From the NCBI GenBank assembly GCA_945992255.1, contig CAMFVQ010000008.1, positions 1-35,191 of the forward strand: 35,191 bases of DNA. Direction: 5' to 3'. Numbering within the stretch: the stretch's first letter is position 1; each line of letters begins with the position of its first letter. Position numbers and translations under genes: made by a program. Shown piece after piece: positions 1 to 7,475 of this stretch. The stretch comes from an uncultured Clostridia bacterium. GTDB taxonomy: Bacteria; Bacillota; Clostridia; Christensenellales; UBA3700. Below the pieces are notes generated by a model. It was not told where the DNA came from and did not search any database. It worked only from the letters and a program-made list of their open reading frames with translations.

Positions 1-1952
1 CATACGAGAACAATTCTTTGGGTTTGTTGCCACCAGAGATAAATGATACATACTTCGCTGGTTGGTCTTTCGTTGAGAACGGTAGCTACTCTAATCTCAT
101 CACCAACAAAATCTTGCAAGTAGAACATGCAGGCAAACATGTTTATGCTACATACTTAACATATACACACTATACACTGAGTGTTGACATTGTTGATAAA
201 ATCAAGAACACAACAAACACAAAAATTGTGGGCACAAGTGACGGCAAATATGAAAACAACAATCAAATATATTTTGTGAAGAACAATGAGGAATTTTATT
301 GGAAACAAGGAGAACATACTAGCAGTGATTTTTACATGGTTTTCAGGACTTTTCTAGATTCCCATAGGTCACTCGGCGGTAACTACACAGTCAAAAAAAT
401 GATTGCATTGATTGGCACTAGCACTACTGAGCTATACAATTCTGACTTGTCACTCAATGAAAAATATAATCCTATCATTGCTACGACTACCCCTGTCAAT
501 ATCAAAATGGAAGTCTGGCTTAATGATTATATAATCATCACTGCCGATGGAACTGACTACACAGCATACTTTAGCTCTGATACGATTGACCTAAACAATA
601 TCAACTCAATATGTCAACTACCAACAAAAGTGACAAGAAAAAATAGTGTTGGAAAGGATATCGAGTTGCCATTTGTGGGAATATGCAATCGTCAAGACGG
701 AACACAGGTAGACGTAGATCATACAAATAAAATCGTCACAAGAGCTGACAAAGGTCGAAAGTTTTATGCAGCATACAGTACACCGGGCGCAATACCTGTA
801 CGAGTATATGTCGATGATTCGCTATCTGATATGGCAAAGGTTTGGAATCCAAATGCTGAAATAAAACAAAATACTGAGCTGGTAGACTCTTCTTTGCTCA
901 GCTCGAGCAACCTCGGCTTTCCACATGATGCATACAACACAACTCTCGATATGACTATAGATGAAGCATTCAATGTTCAAAGAGAACACTGGATCAAGTA
1001 TGATATCAATGCTGACGGCAAAGCTGACACAATATATAAATCAAGATATGACTACATATATGAGGGACTAGCCGAACTATATATGCATGCATTTTATCCT
1101 GATGACAAGATTGGCACTGATAAATGGAAAGTCCACTATCCGGAAAACAAGCGTTTTAAGCTAACGTTCTATAATTATGATTTTCTTGCAGCTGTTGGAC
1201 ATGACACAAAGCTCGAAGATCTGCAAGACAAAATCATCAACATTGTAGTGTCTAAACGAGACGGCTATACCGTCAAATTCCTAGCGATTGAGCCAGATGA
1301 CAGACAAATTGTTGGCAAAGTTATTGACCAACAAAAAGAAGTATTTAGTTATTTTGCAGAGCCTGGCAGCATAATTCAGTTTCCGCAAACCGACTACACA
1401 AATAAGCGCATGTCGATATATCTCAACGGCAAATATTATTATTGCGACTTCCAAAATTGGACACTTGATCGTTGTAGCTGGAAACACTGGATCGAAAATA
1501 AAACACCGCTTTACAAAAGCGAATGCACCAGCGATACGCACGCACCAGTTCCAGCCGATTATGTAATCAACGAAGATACCGTAGTATATGCTTCTTGCAA
1601 CTGCACTAGCACGTCTATCATACCTGATGACAATGAGGGTGGCAACCGTTGGGAAGACATACCAGAATGTACTTGCGGTTGGTGTAGAATACTTGACAAG
1701 CTAAATATCAACGCACCAACATTCCGCAAGTTTGTTCATCTGAAAGACTGGTCGCTATCTAATATCATCAAGACATTTGGCAAAGAGCCTTGGTTCATTA
1801 TTGGCGCAAGTATTATCTGCATCATCTTGTTGGCTATCTTCGGACCATTCATCAAGATAATCATCTCGCTGCTACTGCTGCCGCTCAGAGCAATGTACAA
1901 CGCCACGAAAAAAGCGTCCAACAAAGTAAAAAAGGCAGGTAAACGGAAATGA
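1..1952 (+). CDS. Large membrane-anchored InlB-repeat surface protein (5' end outside window)
   Basis: The reading frame is open to the left edge, so the TTG at 18 is probably not the true start and the protein begins upstream. The first residues (PPEI..FAGWS) look like the end of an InlB-type (Listeria-Bacteroides) repeat. A long region that I do not recognise follows. Near the C-terminus are a cysteine-rich patch (CNC and CTCGWC), one strong hydrophobic segment (WFIIGASIICIILLAIFG, with a second hydrophobic stretch right after it), and a lysine-rich tail. The expected topology is a large outside domain with a C-terminal membrane anchor. Its stop overlaps the next ATG (ATGA), so it heads a tight operon of small and surface proteins. 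The role could be adhesion, or an adsorption-type protein of an unrecognised element; the sequence does not decide. It is surely coding; the function is uncertain. Confidence 0.8.
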   Translation, partial: YENNSLGLLPPEINDTYFAGWSFVENGSYSNLITNKILQVEHAGKHVYATYLTYTHYTLSVDIVDKIKNTTNTKIVGTSDGKYENNNQIYFVKNNEEFYWKQGEHTSSDFYMVFRTFLDSHRSLGGNYTVKKMIALIGTSTTELYNSDLSLNEKYNPIIATTTPVNIKMEVWLNDYIIITADGTDYTAYFSSDTIDLNNINSICQLPTKVTRKNSVGKDIELPFVGICNRQDGTQVDVDHTNKIVTRADKGRKFYAAYSTPGAIPVRVYVDDSLSDMAKVWNPNAEIKQNTELVDSSLLSSSNLGFPHDAYNTTLDMTIDEAFNVQREHWIKYDINADGKADTIYKSRYDYIYEGLAELYMHAFYPDDKIGTDKWKVHYPENKRFKLTFYNYDFLAAVGHDTKLEDLQDKIINIVVSKRDGYTVKFLAIEPDDRQIVGKVIDQQKEVFSYFAEPGSIIQFPQTDYTNKRMSIYLNGKYYYCDFQNWTLDRCSWKHWIENKTPLYKSECTSDTHAPVPADYVINEDTVVYASCNCTSTSIIPDDNEGGNRWEDIPECTCGWCRILDKLNINAPTFRKFVHLKDWSLSNIIKTFGKEPWFIIGASIICIILLAIFGPFIKIIISLLLLPLRAMYNATKKASNKVKKAGKRK

Positions 1953-2206
1953 CAGACTTCATAGATATGAACGACTCAACGCTTGATGACATCAACGACG
2001 TGGAAGATACCACGAGCGTTGAACCCAACACTGTTCCCCCAAAGACTTCGAGCTCCAACGCTATATCTGCAGAAAGACTGCACTATCTAGCAATCGAGCT
2101 CGAAGATCTAACAAAACACCTCGGATATAAAAGCGACGGCTACTCTATCATCGTGGCAGCAGTCACATATATAAAAAAATTACAAGGAGATATTGACAAT
2201 GGTTAA
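1949..2206 (+). CDS. Small acidic protein of the InlB-repeat cluster
   Basis: An 85-residue protein that I do not recognise. It starts at an ATG overlapping the stop of the upstream surface protein by 4 bases, which suggests translational coupling. The N-terminal half is acidic, Asp/Thr/Ser/Pro-rich and probably disordered. The C-terminal half (about residues 45-80, ERLHYLAIELEDLTKH...) looks like two amphipathic helices. There is no signal peptide and no membrane segment, so it is probably cytosolic. Its place between two membrane-anchored proteins suggests a small accessory or regulatory partner, but that is inference from position only. Confidence 0.6.
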   Translation: MTDFIDMNDSTLDDINDVEDTTSVEPNTVPPKTSSSNAISAERLHYLAIELEDLTKHLGYKSDGYSIIVAAVTYIKKLQGDIDNG

Positions 2207-2399
2207 TTACTGGCAAGCTCTTGGATACCTAAAAAATAAAGGCTATGTGAACTTCATTACGTACAAAGGCGAAACACTCACCTATGACGAACTGCGCACA
2301 CGACCGATCGTGTCATATCCCAAAAAGCCGTACCGTCCCACATCGAGTGGCGAGCTACGCACATTGGACGGCTTCGTCCTGCTCAAAGCGATAAAATAA
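2199..2399 (+). CDS. Small protein of unknown function, InlB-repeat cluster
   Basis: A 66-residue protein. The ORF track starts it at a TTG (2193), but the ATG at 2199 has an AAGGAGA ribosome binding site 8 bases upstream and is the better start. It overlaps the end of the previous gene by 8 bases, so it belongs to the same operon. The sequence is rich in Tyr, Lys and Pro, with a YPKKPYRPTSSGELRTLDGF stretch. No signal peptide, TM segment or known motif is visible. Function unknown. Confidence 0.55.
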   Translation: MVNYWQALGYLKNKGYVNFITYKGETLTYDELRTRPIVSYPKKPYRPTSSGELRTLDGFVLLKAIK

Positions 2400-2409
2400 G
2401 GAGATATAT

Positions 2410-3285
2410 ATGCAAAATAACATAGTAGCTAAAAACTTGATAATGCTTACGCTCGTTGTGATGCTGTTGATTGTCTTGTCCACTTCGCTGGTCTGCTCTG
2501 CTCAAAAAATGCCATCAGACAGCTCCACGTGGACAAAAATTGACGTCAACGTCATCAACAATATTGATGACACAACATTCAAAATCAAGGGCGAATACTT
2601 TATAAATATGCAAAAAGGCGCTTTCGACGTGCGTATTGCGACGGCTGATATACAAGACAAGATACACTACTTCAACATATCAGGATATACCTTGTCTGGC
2701 TTCGATGGCTGGACAGAGTCTGGCAACTACATTATCAAAACTCTCAAATCCGTGACAAAAGTCGACTTGCTCGCACAATACACCGCCAACACTCTGACCG
2801 TTATCTTTATGGACGGACACAAAGGCTCTGAGATCACCAGATATAGTGTGTCGCTCAATGCATCAGTCAAAGCACCAAGTCCAACAGACTATACTGCTGA
2901 TGGCTATGTTTTTGTGGGCTGGCAAGGTGGCGATTATGAGAACGTCACCAACAATATGACAGTGTACTCTGTCTATGCTCCTGCTCGTTATGTCAAAGTC
3001 ACAATGCCAGACGGCAACACCACAACAATTGCGGTGGCAAAAGGTAGCAAGGTATCAGACATTACCCCACCAGCGTTTGGCAAGAAAAAGTTCAAAGCCT
3101 GGCACAATGCCAACGATGAAAGCATTGACAGCAATTATGTTATCAACGAAGATATCGAGCTAAAAGCTGTGTATGGTGCGTTCATAATGCCACAGTGGGC
3201 AAAAACAACCTTGATTGTTCTCGGTTGTCTTGCAGCATCGGCAGTGATTGTGTTTATTACAATGAAGTTCATAACGAAAAAATAA
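2410..3285 (+). CDS. Signal-peptide InlB-repeat protein with C-terminal membrane anchor
   Basis: A 291-residue protein starting behind AAGGAGATATAT. Residues about 10-30 form a signal peptide or N-terminal TM (LIMLTLVVMLLIVLSTSLVCS); the Cys near its end might be a lipobox-like residue but the fit is poor. Two InlB-type repeat units are visible (around PTDYTADGYVFVGWQGG...MTVYSVY, and KKFKAWHNAND...IELKAVYG). A hydrophobic segment (TLIVLGCLAASAVIVFITM) and a short KFITKK tail end the protein. It is expected to be anchored at the cell surface. It lies 10 bases after the previous gene and 10 bases before the basic protein, in one operon with the 644-codon surface protein that ends at 1952. InlB repeats are common in surface proteins of gut Firmicutes; the ligand is unknown. 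Confidence 0.75.
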   Translation: MQNNIVAKNLIMLTLVVMLLIVLSTSLVCSAQKMPSDSSTWTKIDVNVINNIDDTTFKIKGEYFINMQKGAFDVRIATADIQDKIHYFNISGYTLSGFDGWTESGNYIIKTLKSVTKVDLLAQYTANTLTVIFMDGHKGSEITRYSVSLNASVKAPSPTDYTADGYVFVGWQGGDYENVTNNMTVYSVYAPARYVKVTMPDGNTTTIAVAKGSKVSDITPPAFGKKKFKAWHNANDESIDSNYVINEDIELKAVYGAFIMPQWAKTTLIVLGCLAASAVIVFITMKFITKK

Positions 3286-3295
3286 GGAGGTATGC

Positions 3296-3769
3296 ATGCC
3301 AAAGAAGAAAGAAACAAAACAACAAAAGAAGCAAGCAAAAAAACCAGCGACAACTCAGGAAAAGCAAAACACCAGCCCTCGAGCACAAAAAGCCAAGAAA
3401 TCTAAAAGCAAAGTTTATCCCAAGGACACGGAGCGAGGCGCAAACATTAAAGTCAAGATGAAATGGCACAAAGATAAACAAGGTGGACATCATCACATTA
3501 TTGGAGATAGCATTGATGACAAATATGTATCGGTTGGTCTAACAAGTAAAAGTCGCCCAGGAAAAAGCAAACATAAAAATACCCAACTGGAAGCTAGAAT
3601 ATTAGACAAAGAAACCACTTCTTATTTAAGAAGAGAGGCACAGGTAATTCGCAAAGATTTATACACCGGAAATTATGTCGGATATGTTACAAGCAATGAT
3701 AAAAAACAAATTGATAATCAAATAGAAAAAGCGAAAGAAAAATATAAAAACAATAAAAAAAAGAAGTAA
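3296..3769 (+). CDS. Very basic small protein, unknown
   Basis: A 157-residue protein starting behind a perfect AAGGAGG, five bases before the ATG. Residues 1-55 are a Lys/Gln/Ala/Thr tail with extreme positive charge and are likely disordered. Residues 55-145 look folded (MKWHKDKQGGHHHIIGD, then KYVSVGLTSK and YTGNYVGYV). The C-terminus returns to Lys-rich sequence. It is the fifth gene of the surface-protein operon. A nucleic-acid binding role or a secreted basic effector are both conceivable; neither is shown, and I recognise no family. Confidence 0.6.
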   Translation: MPKKKETKQQKKQAKKPATTQEKQNTSPRAQKAKKSKSKVYPKDTERGANIKVKMKWHKDKQGGHHHIIGDSIDDKYVSVGLTSKSRPGKSKHKNTQLEARILDKETTSYLRREAQVIRKDLYTGNYVGYVTSNDKKQIDNQIEKAKEKYKNNKKKK

Positions 3770-3838
3770 CTATTAGGTGCCAATGAATGATATCTCTATC
3801 AAACTAAGCCAAACTCGAAAGAGCTGTAATAGTTACTT
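3764..3838 (+). other. Long-span 12-bp inverted repeat after the surface-protein operon
   Basis: AAGTAACTATTA (3764-3775) pairs perfectly with TAATAGTTACTT (3827-3838) across a 51-base loop. It starts inside the stop region of the basic-protein gene. It could fold the end of the operon transcript into a stable 3' stem, or mark a processed small RNA. A shorter AT-rich palindrome (ATATATCA-CTT-TGATATAT) lies just downstream, before the next small ORF, and could be an operator. Confidence 0.4.
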
Positions 3839-3912
3839 CCCCTACATAATATATCACTTTGATATATTTGTCAACTAAAAAAACTAAATTTTATAAAATA
3901 AGGAGAAAAAAG

Positions 3913-4035
3913 ATGACAAAAACAAACAAAATGAAGTATGCAATCATCACAACACTACTCTGTCTGATGCTGCTTCCAATCATTATGTGCGGTGTAACAT
4001 TCTGCGCACCGGTAGAAGCTGAACAGCCAATATGA
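3913..4035 (+). CDS. 40-residue secreted or membrane micropeptide
   Basis: This ORF is absent from the track. An ATG at 3913 follows AAGGAGAAAAAAG, a strong ribosome binding site. The 40-residue product has a Lys-bearing N-terminus (MTKTNKMK), a hydrophobic core (YAIITTLLCLMLLPIIMCGVTF) and an AxxxA-type end (CAPVEA|EQPI) resembling a signal peptidase I site. If cleaved, the mature part would be only four residues, so a retained micropeptide or a truncated secreted-protein gene is more likely. It is the last unit before the terminator at 4084. Moderately sure that it is translated; function unknown. Confidence 0.45.
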   Translation: MTKTNKMKYAIITTLLCLMLLPIIMCGVTFCAPVEAEQPI

Positions 4036-4083
4036 GAAACAATAAATATCCACTGTATACATATGGTTTTCTGCATACAACAA

Positions 4084-4110
4084 AAGCACCTATAGCTAGG
4101 TGCTTGTATT
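4084..4110. terminator. Bidirectional rho-independent terminator
   Basis: A 9-bp perfect stem (AAGCACCTA / TAGGTGCTT) with a TAGC loop. Read on the minus strand it is followed by TTTTGTTG. It separates the plus-strand surface cluster from convergent purC and probably serves both. Confidence 0.75.
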
Positions 4111-4129
4111 GTTGTGTTGTTGTTTTCAA

Positions 4130-4813
4130 TTATTTTGCAAGGATGAGTTTTGTAAGCTCTACTGGCTCTACAATCTTGCCGTCCTTGTAAACTCTCATAT
4201 TGCCAGAAGCAATTTCATCGATAAGGATAACTTCGCCGTTGTTGTAGCCAAACTCGAATTTGATATCCCATAGGTCAAGACCTTTCTTAGCAAGCTCATC
4301 AGCAACAATCTTGGTGATTGCAAGAGTTTGAGCTTTCATAGAATCGAACATCTCTCTGTTCATTACGCCAAGCACTTCAAGACCTTCGCTGGTCACAAGT
4401 GGGTCGCCCTTTTCATCGTTCTTGAATGTGGTTTCTACATATCCGTTTGGTATGCGAGTGCCATCGGCAATATAATCACCATAACGGCGAACAAAGCTAC
4501 CGGTAGCTACAAGTCTGCAAATAACTTCCAAGCCTTTGCCGAATACTGTCGCTGGCAAAACTTCCATTGTTGCATCTTCTAGATTTGCACTTACATAATG
4601 GGTTTTGATTCCTGCTTTTTTCAAAATCTCAAAAAACATTATGGATACTTCAAGATTAGCTCTTCCGATACCTTCGATAGTAAGTCCTACTGTATTTTCA
4701 CCTGGGTCGAACACACCATCTTTGCCTGTGCAATCATCTTTGAATTTCAAAAGCACATTGCCATTTTCCAAAGCATATACATCTTTTGTTTTGCCTTGAT
4801 ACATCAATTTCAT
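4130..4813 (-). CDS. purC: Phosphoribosylaminoimidazole-succinocarboxamide synthase (PurC)
   Basis: SAICAR synthetase of de novo purine synthesis: it joins CAIR and aspartate with ATP in the cytosol. The ORF track gives 246 codons, but the ATG at 4813 ([13 protein letters not shown]) lies 8 bases after GGAGG and gives 227 residues, close to the usual clostridial length. Visible family hallmarks are the N-terminal YQGKTKDVY, the KDDCTGKDG segment, the [15 protein letters not shown] region, the [10 protein letters not shown] segment, and the metal/substrate stretch [11 protein letters not shown]. It stands alone: no other pur gene adjoins it. A probable promoter lies just upstream. It is a normal chromosomal gene outside the island. 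Confidence 0.95.
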   Translation of the reverse strand: MKLMYQGKTKDVYALENGNVLLKFKDDCTGKDGVFDPGENTVGLTIEGIGRANLEVSIMFFEILKKAGIKTHYVSANLEDATMEVLPATVFGKGLEVICRLVATGSFVRRYGDYIADGTRIPNGYVETTFKNDEKGDPLVTSEGLEVLGVMNREMFDSMKAQTLAITKIVADELAKKGLDLWDIKFEFGYNNGEVILIDEIASGNMRVYKDGKIVEPVELTKLILAK

Positions 4814-4858
4814 TGTCATATCCTCCACTATGTAAAATGTCATTTGTTTGACAAGTAT

Positions 4859-4888
4859 TTTATACCACAAAAGCTATGCCTTTGGCAA
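4859..4888 (-). promoter_or_regulatory. Probable purC promoter
   Basis: On the minus strand TTGCCA (4888-4883) and TATAAA (4864-4859) are 18 bases apart, leaving a short leader before the purC ribosome binding site. No purine riboswitch fits in this leader. Confidence 0.5.
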
Positions 4889-4921
4889 ATTTTTGAGTAT
4901 ATTTTTTCAAAATTTATACAT

Positions 4922-5836
4922 TTAGGCTGTTTTTTCGCTCTTTTCTTGCTTGGCACTTGGGTTGACATGCACAGTACAATGTTTGACTTCTTCCCACTCT
5001 TTTTCTAACTTGTCATGCACGTTTTCTGCAATAGCGTGTGCCTTTTCCAAACTCATCGTGCCGTCGACAGCAATCTCGATTTCGACATAAATGCGGTTGC
5101 CGAACATTCTTGTTTTGAGCATATCCACACCGCATACGCCCTCCACTTCGCAAATTGTCTTTTGCATTTTGTCCTCGATTTTTTGGTCGCAAGACTCGTC
5201 TGTCATCTTCTTGATTGCATCTTTGAATATATCAATCGCCGCTATCAAAATAAGCAAAGCAATCACGATACTTGCCACATTGTCCAGCACCAACACGCCC
5301 ATCATTGCACCCAAAATACCTATAAAGCTGCCTATGGAGCTGAGTGCATCTGTGCGGTGATGCCAAGCATCTGCACGCAAAGCATCTGAATTGATTTTGA
5401 CTGCATAGTGGCGAGTGTACCAAAACATTGCTTCCTTGACCACGATAGACACCACTGCCGCCACAATCGCCAACGTGCCCGGCTTTGCCATGTCTTTGTA
5501 AGAGCCATCTATGATGACAGCTATGCCTTTGTAGCCAATGCCAATGCCAGTAAATGCCAACACCATTGCCAACACAATGGCTGCCACGCTCTCATATCTC
5601 TCGTGTCCATATCGGTGTTTTGCATCTTCTTGTTTGGCGGCAAGCTTTACACCAAGCATAACTATAAATGTGCTGAAAACATCTGATGCCGAATGAATTG
5701 CATCGGACACCATTGCCATAGAATGGGCAAAAATACCTGCAAAAAGTTTGAATAGGGTCAAAACAATATTGACTACCAAGCTGATGATAGATACTTTGAT
5801 TGCGATAGAATAATCTATTTGTTTTTTATCTAGCAT
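4922..5836 (-). CDS. Cation diffusion facilitator (CDF) metal efflux transporter
   Basis: A 304-residue membrane antiporter that exports divalent metals (Zn, Co, Ni, Cd or Mn class) against protons. The start is the ATG at 5836, behind AAGGAG, not the longer track start. The N-terminal half has about six TM segments. TM2 holds MVSDAIHSASD and TM5 holds ADAWHHRTDAL; these match the Asp/His metal site of the YiiP/CzcD family. The C-terminal soluble domain (about residues 210-290, CEVEGVCGVDMLKTRMFGN) is the CDF dimerisation ferredoxin-like fold and ends in a His-containing HCTVHVNP strand. The leader carries features of a NiCo (czcD) riboswitch, so Ni/Co is the likely substrate. The tail after VNPS is charged and short. 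Confidence 0.93.
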   Translation of the reverse strand: MLDKKQIDYSIAIKVSIISLVVNIVLTLFKLFAGIFAHSMAMVSDAIHSASDVFSTFIVMLGVKLAAKQEDAKHRYGHERYESVAAIVLAMVLAFTGIGIGYKGIAVIIDGSYKDMAKPGTLAIVAAVVSIVVKEAMFWYTRHYAVKINSDALRADAWHHRTDALSSIGSFIGILGAMMGVLVLDNVASIVIALLILIAAIDIFKDAIKKMTDESCDQKIEDKMQKTICEVEGVCGVDMLKTRMFGNRIYVEIEIAVDGTMSLEKAHAIAENVHDKLEKEWEEVKHCTVHVNPSAKQEKSEKTA

Positions 5837-5856
5837 ATTTCTCCTTGTAGGTTTGT

Positions 5857-5893
5857 ATAAAAACGCACCTACGAAACTCAGTCCCATAAGTGC
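5857..5893 (-). terminator. Conditional terminator of the CDF leader (riboswitch expression platform)
   Basis: On the minus strand GCACTTA pairs with TAGGTGC (7 bp) and is followed by a T-run (GTTTTTAT). The left arm includes the CTTA that forms the last aptamer helix. Metal binding would therefore block terminator formation and turn the efflux gene on. This mutual exclusion is visible in the sequence; the ligand is inferred. Confidence 0.6.
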
Positions 5894-5945
5894 TACCTTA
5901 CTGCCATACGGCCCGCCAACAAATGTTGCTTGATCATATTGTTCT
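5872..5945 (-). ncRNA. Probable NiCo (czcD) riboswitch aptamer upstream of the CDF gene
   Basis: The transcript leader between the promoter and the CDF start has, in order, GATCAAGCAA, a hairpin (CAACA-TT-TGTTG), a second hairpin (GCC-GTAT-GGC), then GGCA, a hairpin (TAAG-GTAGCA-CTTA) and TGGGACTGA. This order matches what I recall of the NiCo riboswitch, where the GAGCAGGCAA-like start and the GGCA/GGGAC segments are conserved. The helix closing the aptamer (P1) is only weakly visible. Aptamer identity is from memory of the family, so a covariance search is needed. Confidence 0.6.
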
Positions 5946-5951
5946 AGCTAT

Positions 5952-5980
5952 ATTATATGTTTTTGTCGCCCAAAAGTCAA
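5952..5980 (-). promoter_or_regulatory. Promoter of the CDF transporter
   Basis: TTGACT (5980-5975) and TATAAT (5957-5952) on the minus strand with a 17-base spacer. The predicted start leaves a leader of about 110 bases, which holds the candidate riboswitch. Confidence 0.75.
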
Positions 5981-6052
5981 CATTTATGACATTTTTATGC
6001 CTATTCGCTCACTTTTCGACTATCTTGCACGACCCACAACCGCCAACTTTGC

Positions 6053-6235
6053 TCACCAAAAGTTATTTTTGTCACCCATACTTGATATTTTCCCTGCCTT
6101 TACCTTTGTTAAAACTCTGTAATAGCGTTTAACTTTGGTCAAGGGCGTGCTTGGGTTATTTCCCTTTGGAGCCTTCGCTGCCATATCCGCCAAAGCAATC
6201 GCTTTTGCTATTTGCTCAACGTAATCATCACTCAA
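6053..6235 (-). CDS. Possible small protein, 60 residues
   Basis: A weak gene call in the space between the CDF promoter and the desulfoferrodoxin. The frame starts at a TTG with AAAGGT a few bases upstream. The product has a helix-like N-terminus (YVEQIAKAIALADMAAKAPK) and a basic middle (LTKVKRYYRVLTKVKAGK). The composition is protein-like and unlike the shadow frames nearby. No family recognised. It could equally be a decayed gene. Confidence 0.3.
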   Translation of the reverse strand: MSDDYVEQIAKAIALADMAAKAPKGNNPSTPLTKVKRYYRVLTKVKAGKISSMGDKNNFW

Positions 6236-6328
6236 TGTTACCTTTGTATTGTCTTTCCTTTGTCACACTTTTTTGTTTCTTTTGTCCATTTTTCTGTCCG
6301 ACACAAGCATATTTGGGGATATTTTGTT

Positions 6329-6356
6329 CAAAAAAAGCCCACAAAAACACAGGCTC
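6329..6356 (-). terminator. Weak terminator after desulfoferrodoxin
   Basis: On the minus strand AGCC...GGCT closes a short stem followed by seven Ts, just downstream of the dfx stop. The stem is short, so this is a modest call. Confidence 0.4.
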
Positions 6357-6375
6357 TTGATTGTGAAGGGATTTT

Positions 6376-6744
6376 TTAGAGTTTGGTCACCCACAAACCA
6401 TGCAAGTTGCAATAAGCATACACTGCGACTGGTCGGTCATCTACAAGCTTGAATTCCACTTGTGGATAAGCTCCGCATTTTTTGCGTTGTCCGCCCTTGG
6501 CTGTTTCGAGGTATACCCATTGAATAAAATGCTCTGGGGTCATTGGGTGAAGTTGGGCGCCAATCGAAACTTTGACAGTGCCGCCATCAATCTCCACTGA
6601 TGGAAGATGCTTTTCTGCGCCACTCTCTTCCCTAGAAGTAACAAGCTCAGTCATTGGTTGACCACAACATTGCATAGGAATGCCTGAGTTGCTCAGCATG
6701 CCTGCAAAATTGCCACATTTTTTGCACAAAAAATATTTTTTCAT
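6376..6744 (-). CDS. dfx: Desulfoferrodoxin / superoxide reductase (chromosomal copy)
   Basis: A 122-residue superoxide reductase, which reduces superoxide to peroxide without making oxygen and is typical of anaerobes. The ATG at 6744 follows GGGGGAT; the track start five codons earlier has no ribosome binding site. Residues 1-36 are a desulforedoxin-type domain (CKKCGN...CCGQPM). The rest is the SOR domain with the Fe ligands in EKHLP, HPMTPEH and CNLHGLW. The electron donor would be a rubredoxin. It is monocistronic behind a near-consensus promoter. A second, clearly different copy lies inside the island at 29860; this one is outside the island and probably native. Confidence 0.95.
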   Translation of the reverse strand: MKKYFLCKKCGNFAGMLSNSGIPMQCCGQPMTELVTSREESGAEKHLPSVEIDGGTVKVSIGAQLHPMTPEHFIQWVYLETAKGGQRKKCGAYPQVEFKLVDDRPVAVYAYCNLHGLWVTKL

Positions 6745-6773
6745 AAACCTATCCCCCATACGTTTATATTTTT

Positions 6774-6801
6774 ATTATAACATAATTATCAATATTGTCA
6801 A
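6774..6801 (-). promoter_or_regulatory. dfx promoter
   Basis: Consensus TTGACA (6801-6796) and TATAAT (6779-6774) on the minus strand, spacer 16 bases, about 30 bases ahead of the start codon. The region is strongly AT-rich; no clear operator is visible. Confidence 0.8.
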
Positions 6802-7215
6802 TTATGATATTTTTTGGCTCGCTTTATGATGATATGTTTTACAATTCCGACATATACCATTTCCATCACCAAAATCTTGTTGCTTTTGTTCTACATTCCG
6901 CTACTTTTCACACCGCTATTCTTTTCTTGCTACTTTTTTCATGCCGCTACTCCTATTGCATATCAATATTTTGCTTGCGTGGTCAAACAACAAGGCTTTG
7001 TGGTGGCTTTATGTTCTAAGCCTTTGATTATGATTTTATATTTGCTTTCGCCACACATACAGCATAAGCACACTGCCCCCCCAAACGCATACAGCACCAA
7101 TCAGCACTTTGCCACCATACTTCGTCGCTCTTTTTGCCGTTTTATTCAACTTTGGGCAATCTCCAACAAGCGCCTGCCGAAAATTTGCTTTTCTTTACAA
7201 AATATGTCAAAACTA
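6802..7215. other. Gene-free stretch before the tRNA site
   Basis: The plus-strand frames here (for example 6814-7257) give Phe/Leu/Tyr-rich products without a usable ribosome binding site, and they run into the tRNA half. I see no gene, RNA or repeat in this stretch. Confidence 0.5.
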
Positions 7216-7244
7216 TGTACAAAATCACCTTTTCGTTGTATAAT
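7216..7244 (+). promoter_or_regulatory. Promoter of the interrupted tRNA-Arg
   Basis: TGTACA (7216-7221) and TATAAT (7239-7244) with a 17-base spacer, ending 11 bases before the tRNA 5' half. It would still fire into the left end of the island. Confidence 0.6.
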
Positions 7245-7255
7245 ACTATTGCTAT

Positions 7256-7296
7256 GATTCCTTAGTTAAATGGATATAACAAGCCCCTCCTAAGGG
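7256..7296 (+). pseudogene. 5' half of tRNA-Arg(CCT): left island junction
   Basis: The sequence has a normal acceptor 5' strand (GATTCCT), D-arm (GTTA..TAAC), anticodon stem strand AGCCC and loop CTCCTAA with anticodon CCT, then GGG. After that it stops being a tRNA: the next bases cannot form the rest of the anticodon stem, variable loop or T-arm. The match to a standard tRNA-Arg(CCT) ends in the anticodon loop/stem. The AGCCC strand pairs perfectly with GGGCT in the tRNA 3' half at 30628. I read it as the left attachment site of an insertion in the anticodon loop. Confidence 0.75.
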
Positions 7297-7475
7297 TGCG
7301 CTATTCCTAAAATGAACCCGTAAAAACGGGGCAAAACTATGTGAAAACTGCCCAAAATCGTGCGTTTTGGCGATAAGGTAGACGGCTAAAATAAAATTTG
7401 GTGACCTATTTGGTTGCCACGATAGAAATTTTTGTAATAAGTGGGTATTGCTATATCCTGTAAAATTGAATATAA

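Noticed and set aside
4598-5008. 136-codon plus-strand ORF opposite purC and the CDF gene
   Set aside because: It is a shadow frame; both genes on the other strand have clear families and ribosome sites.
6814-7257. 147-codon plus-strand ORF before the tRNA
   Set aside because: Composition is Phe/Leu/Tyr-rich and low in charge, no ribosome site, and the frame runs into the tRNA promoter and 5' half.
7297-7475. Search for a tRNA 3' half after the left tRNA 5' half
   Set aside because: No T-arm or CCA is found before the separate complete tRNA at 7476, so the left tRNA is not restored there.
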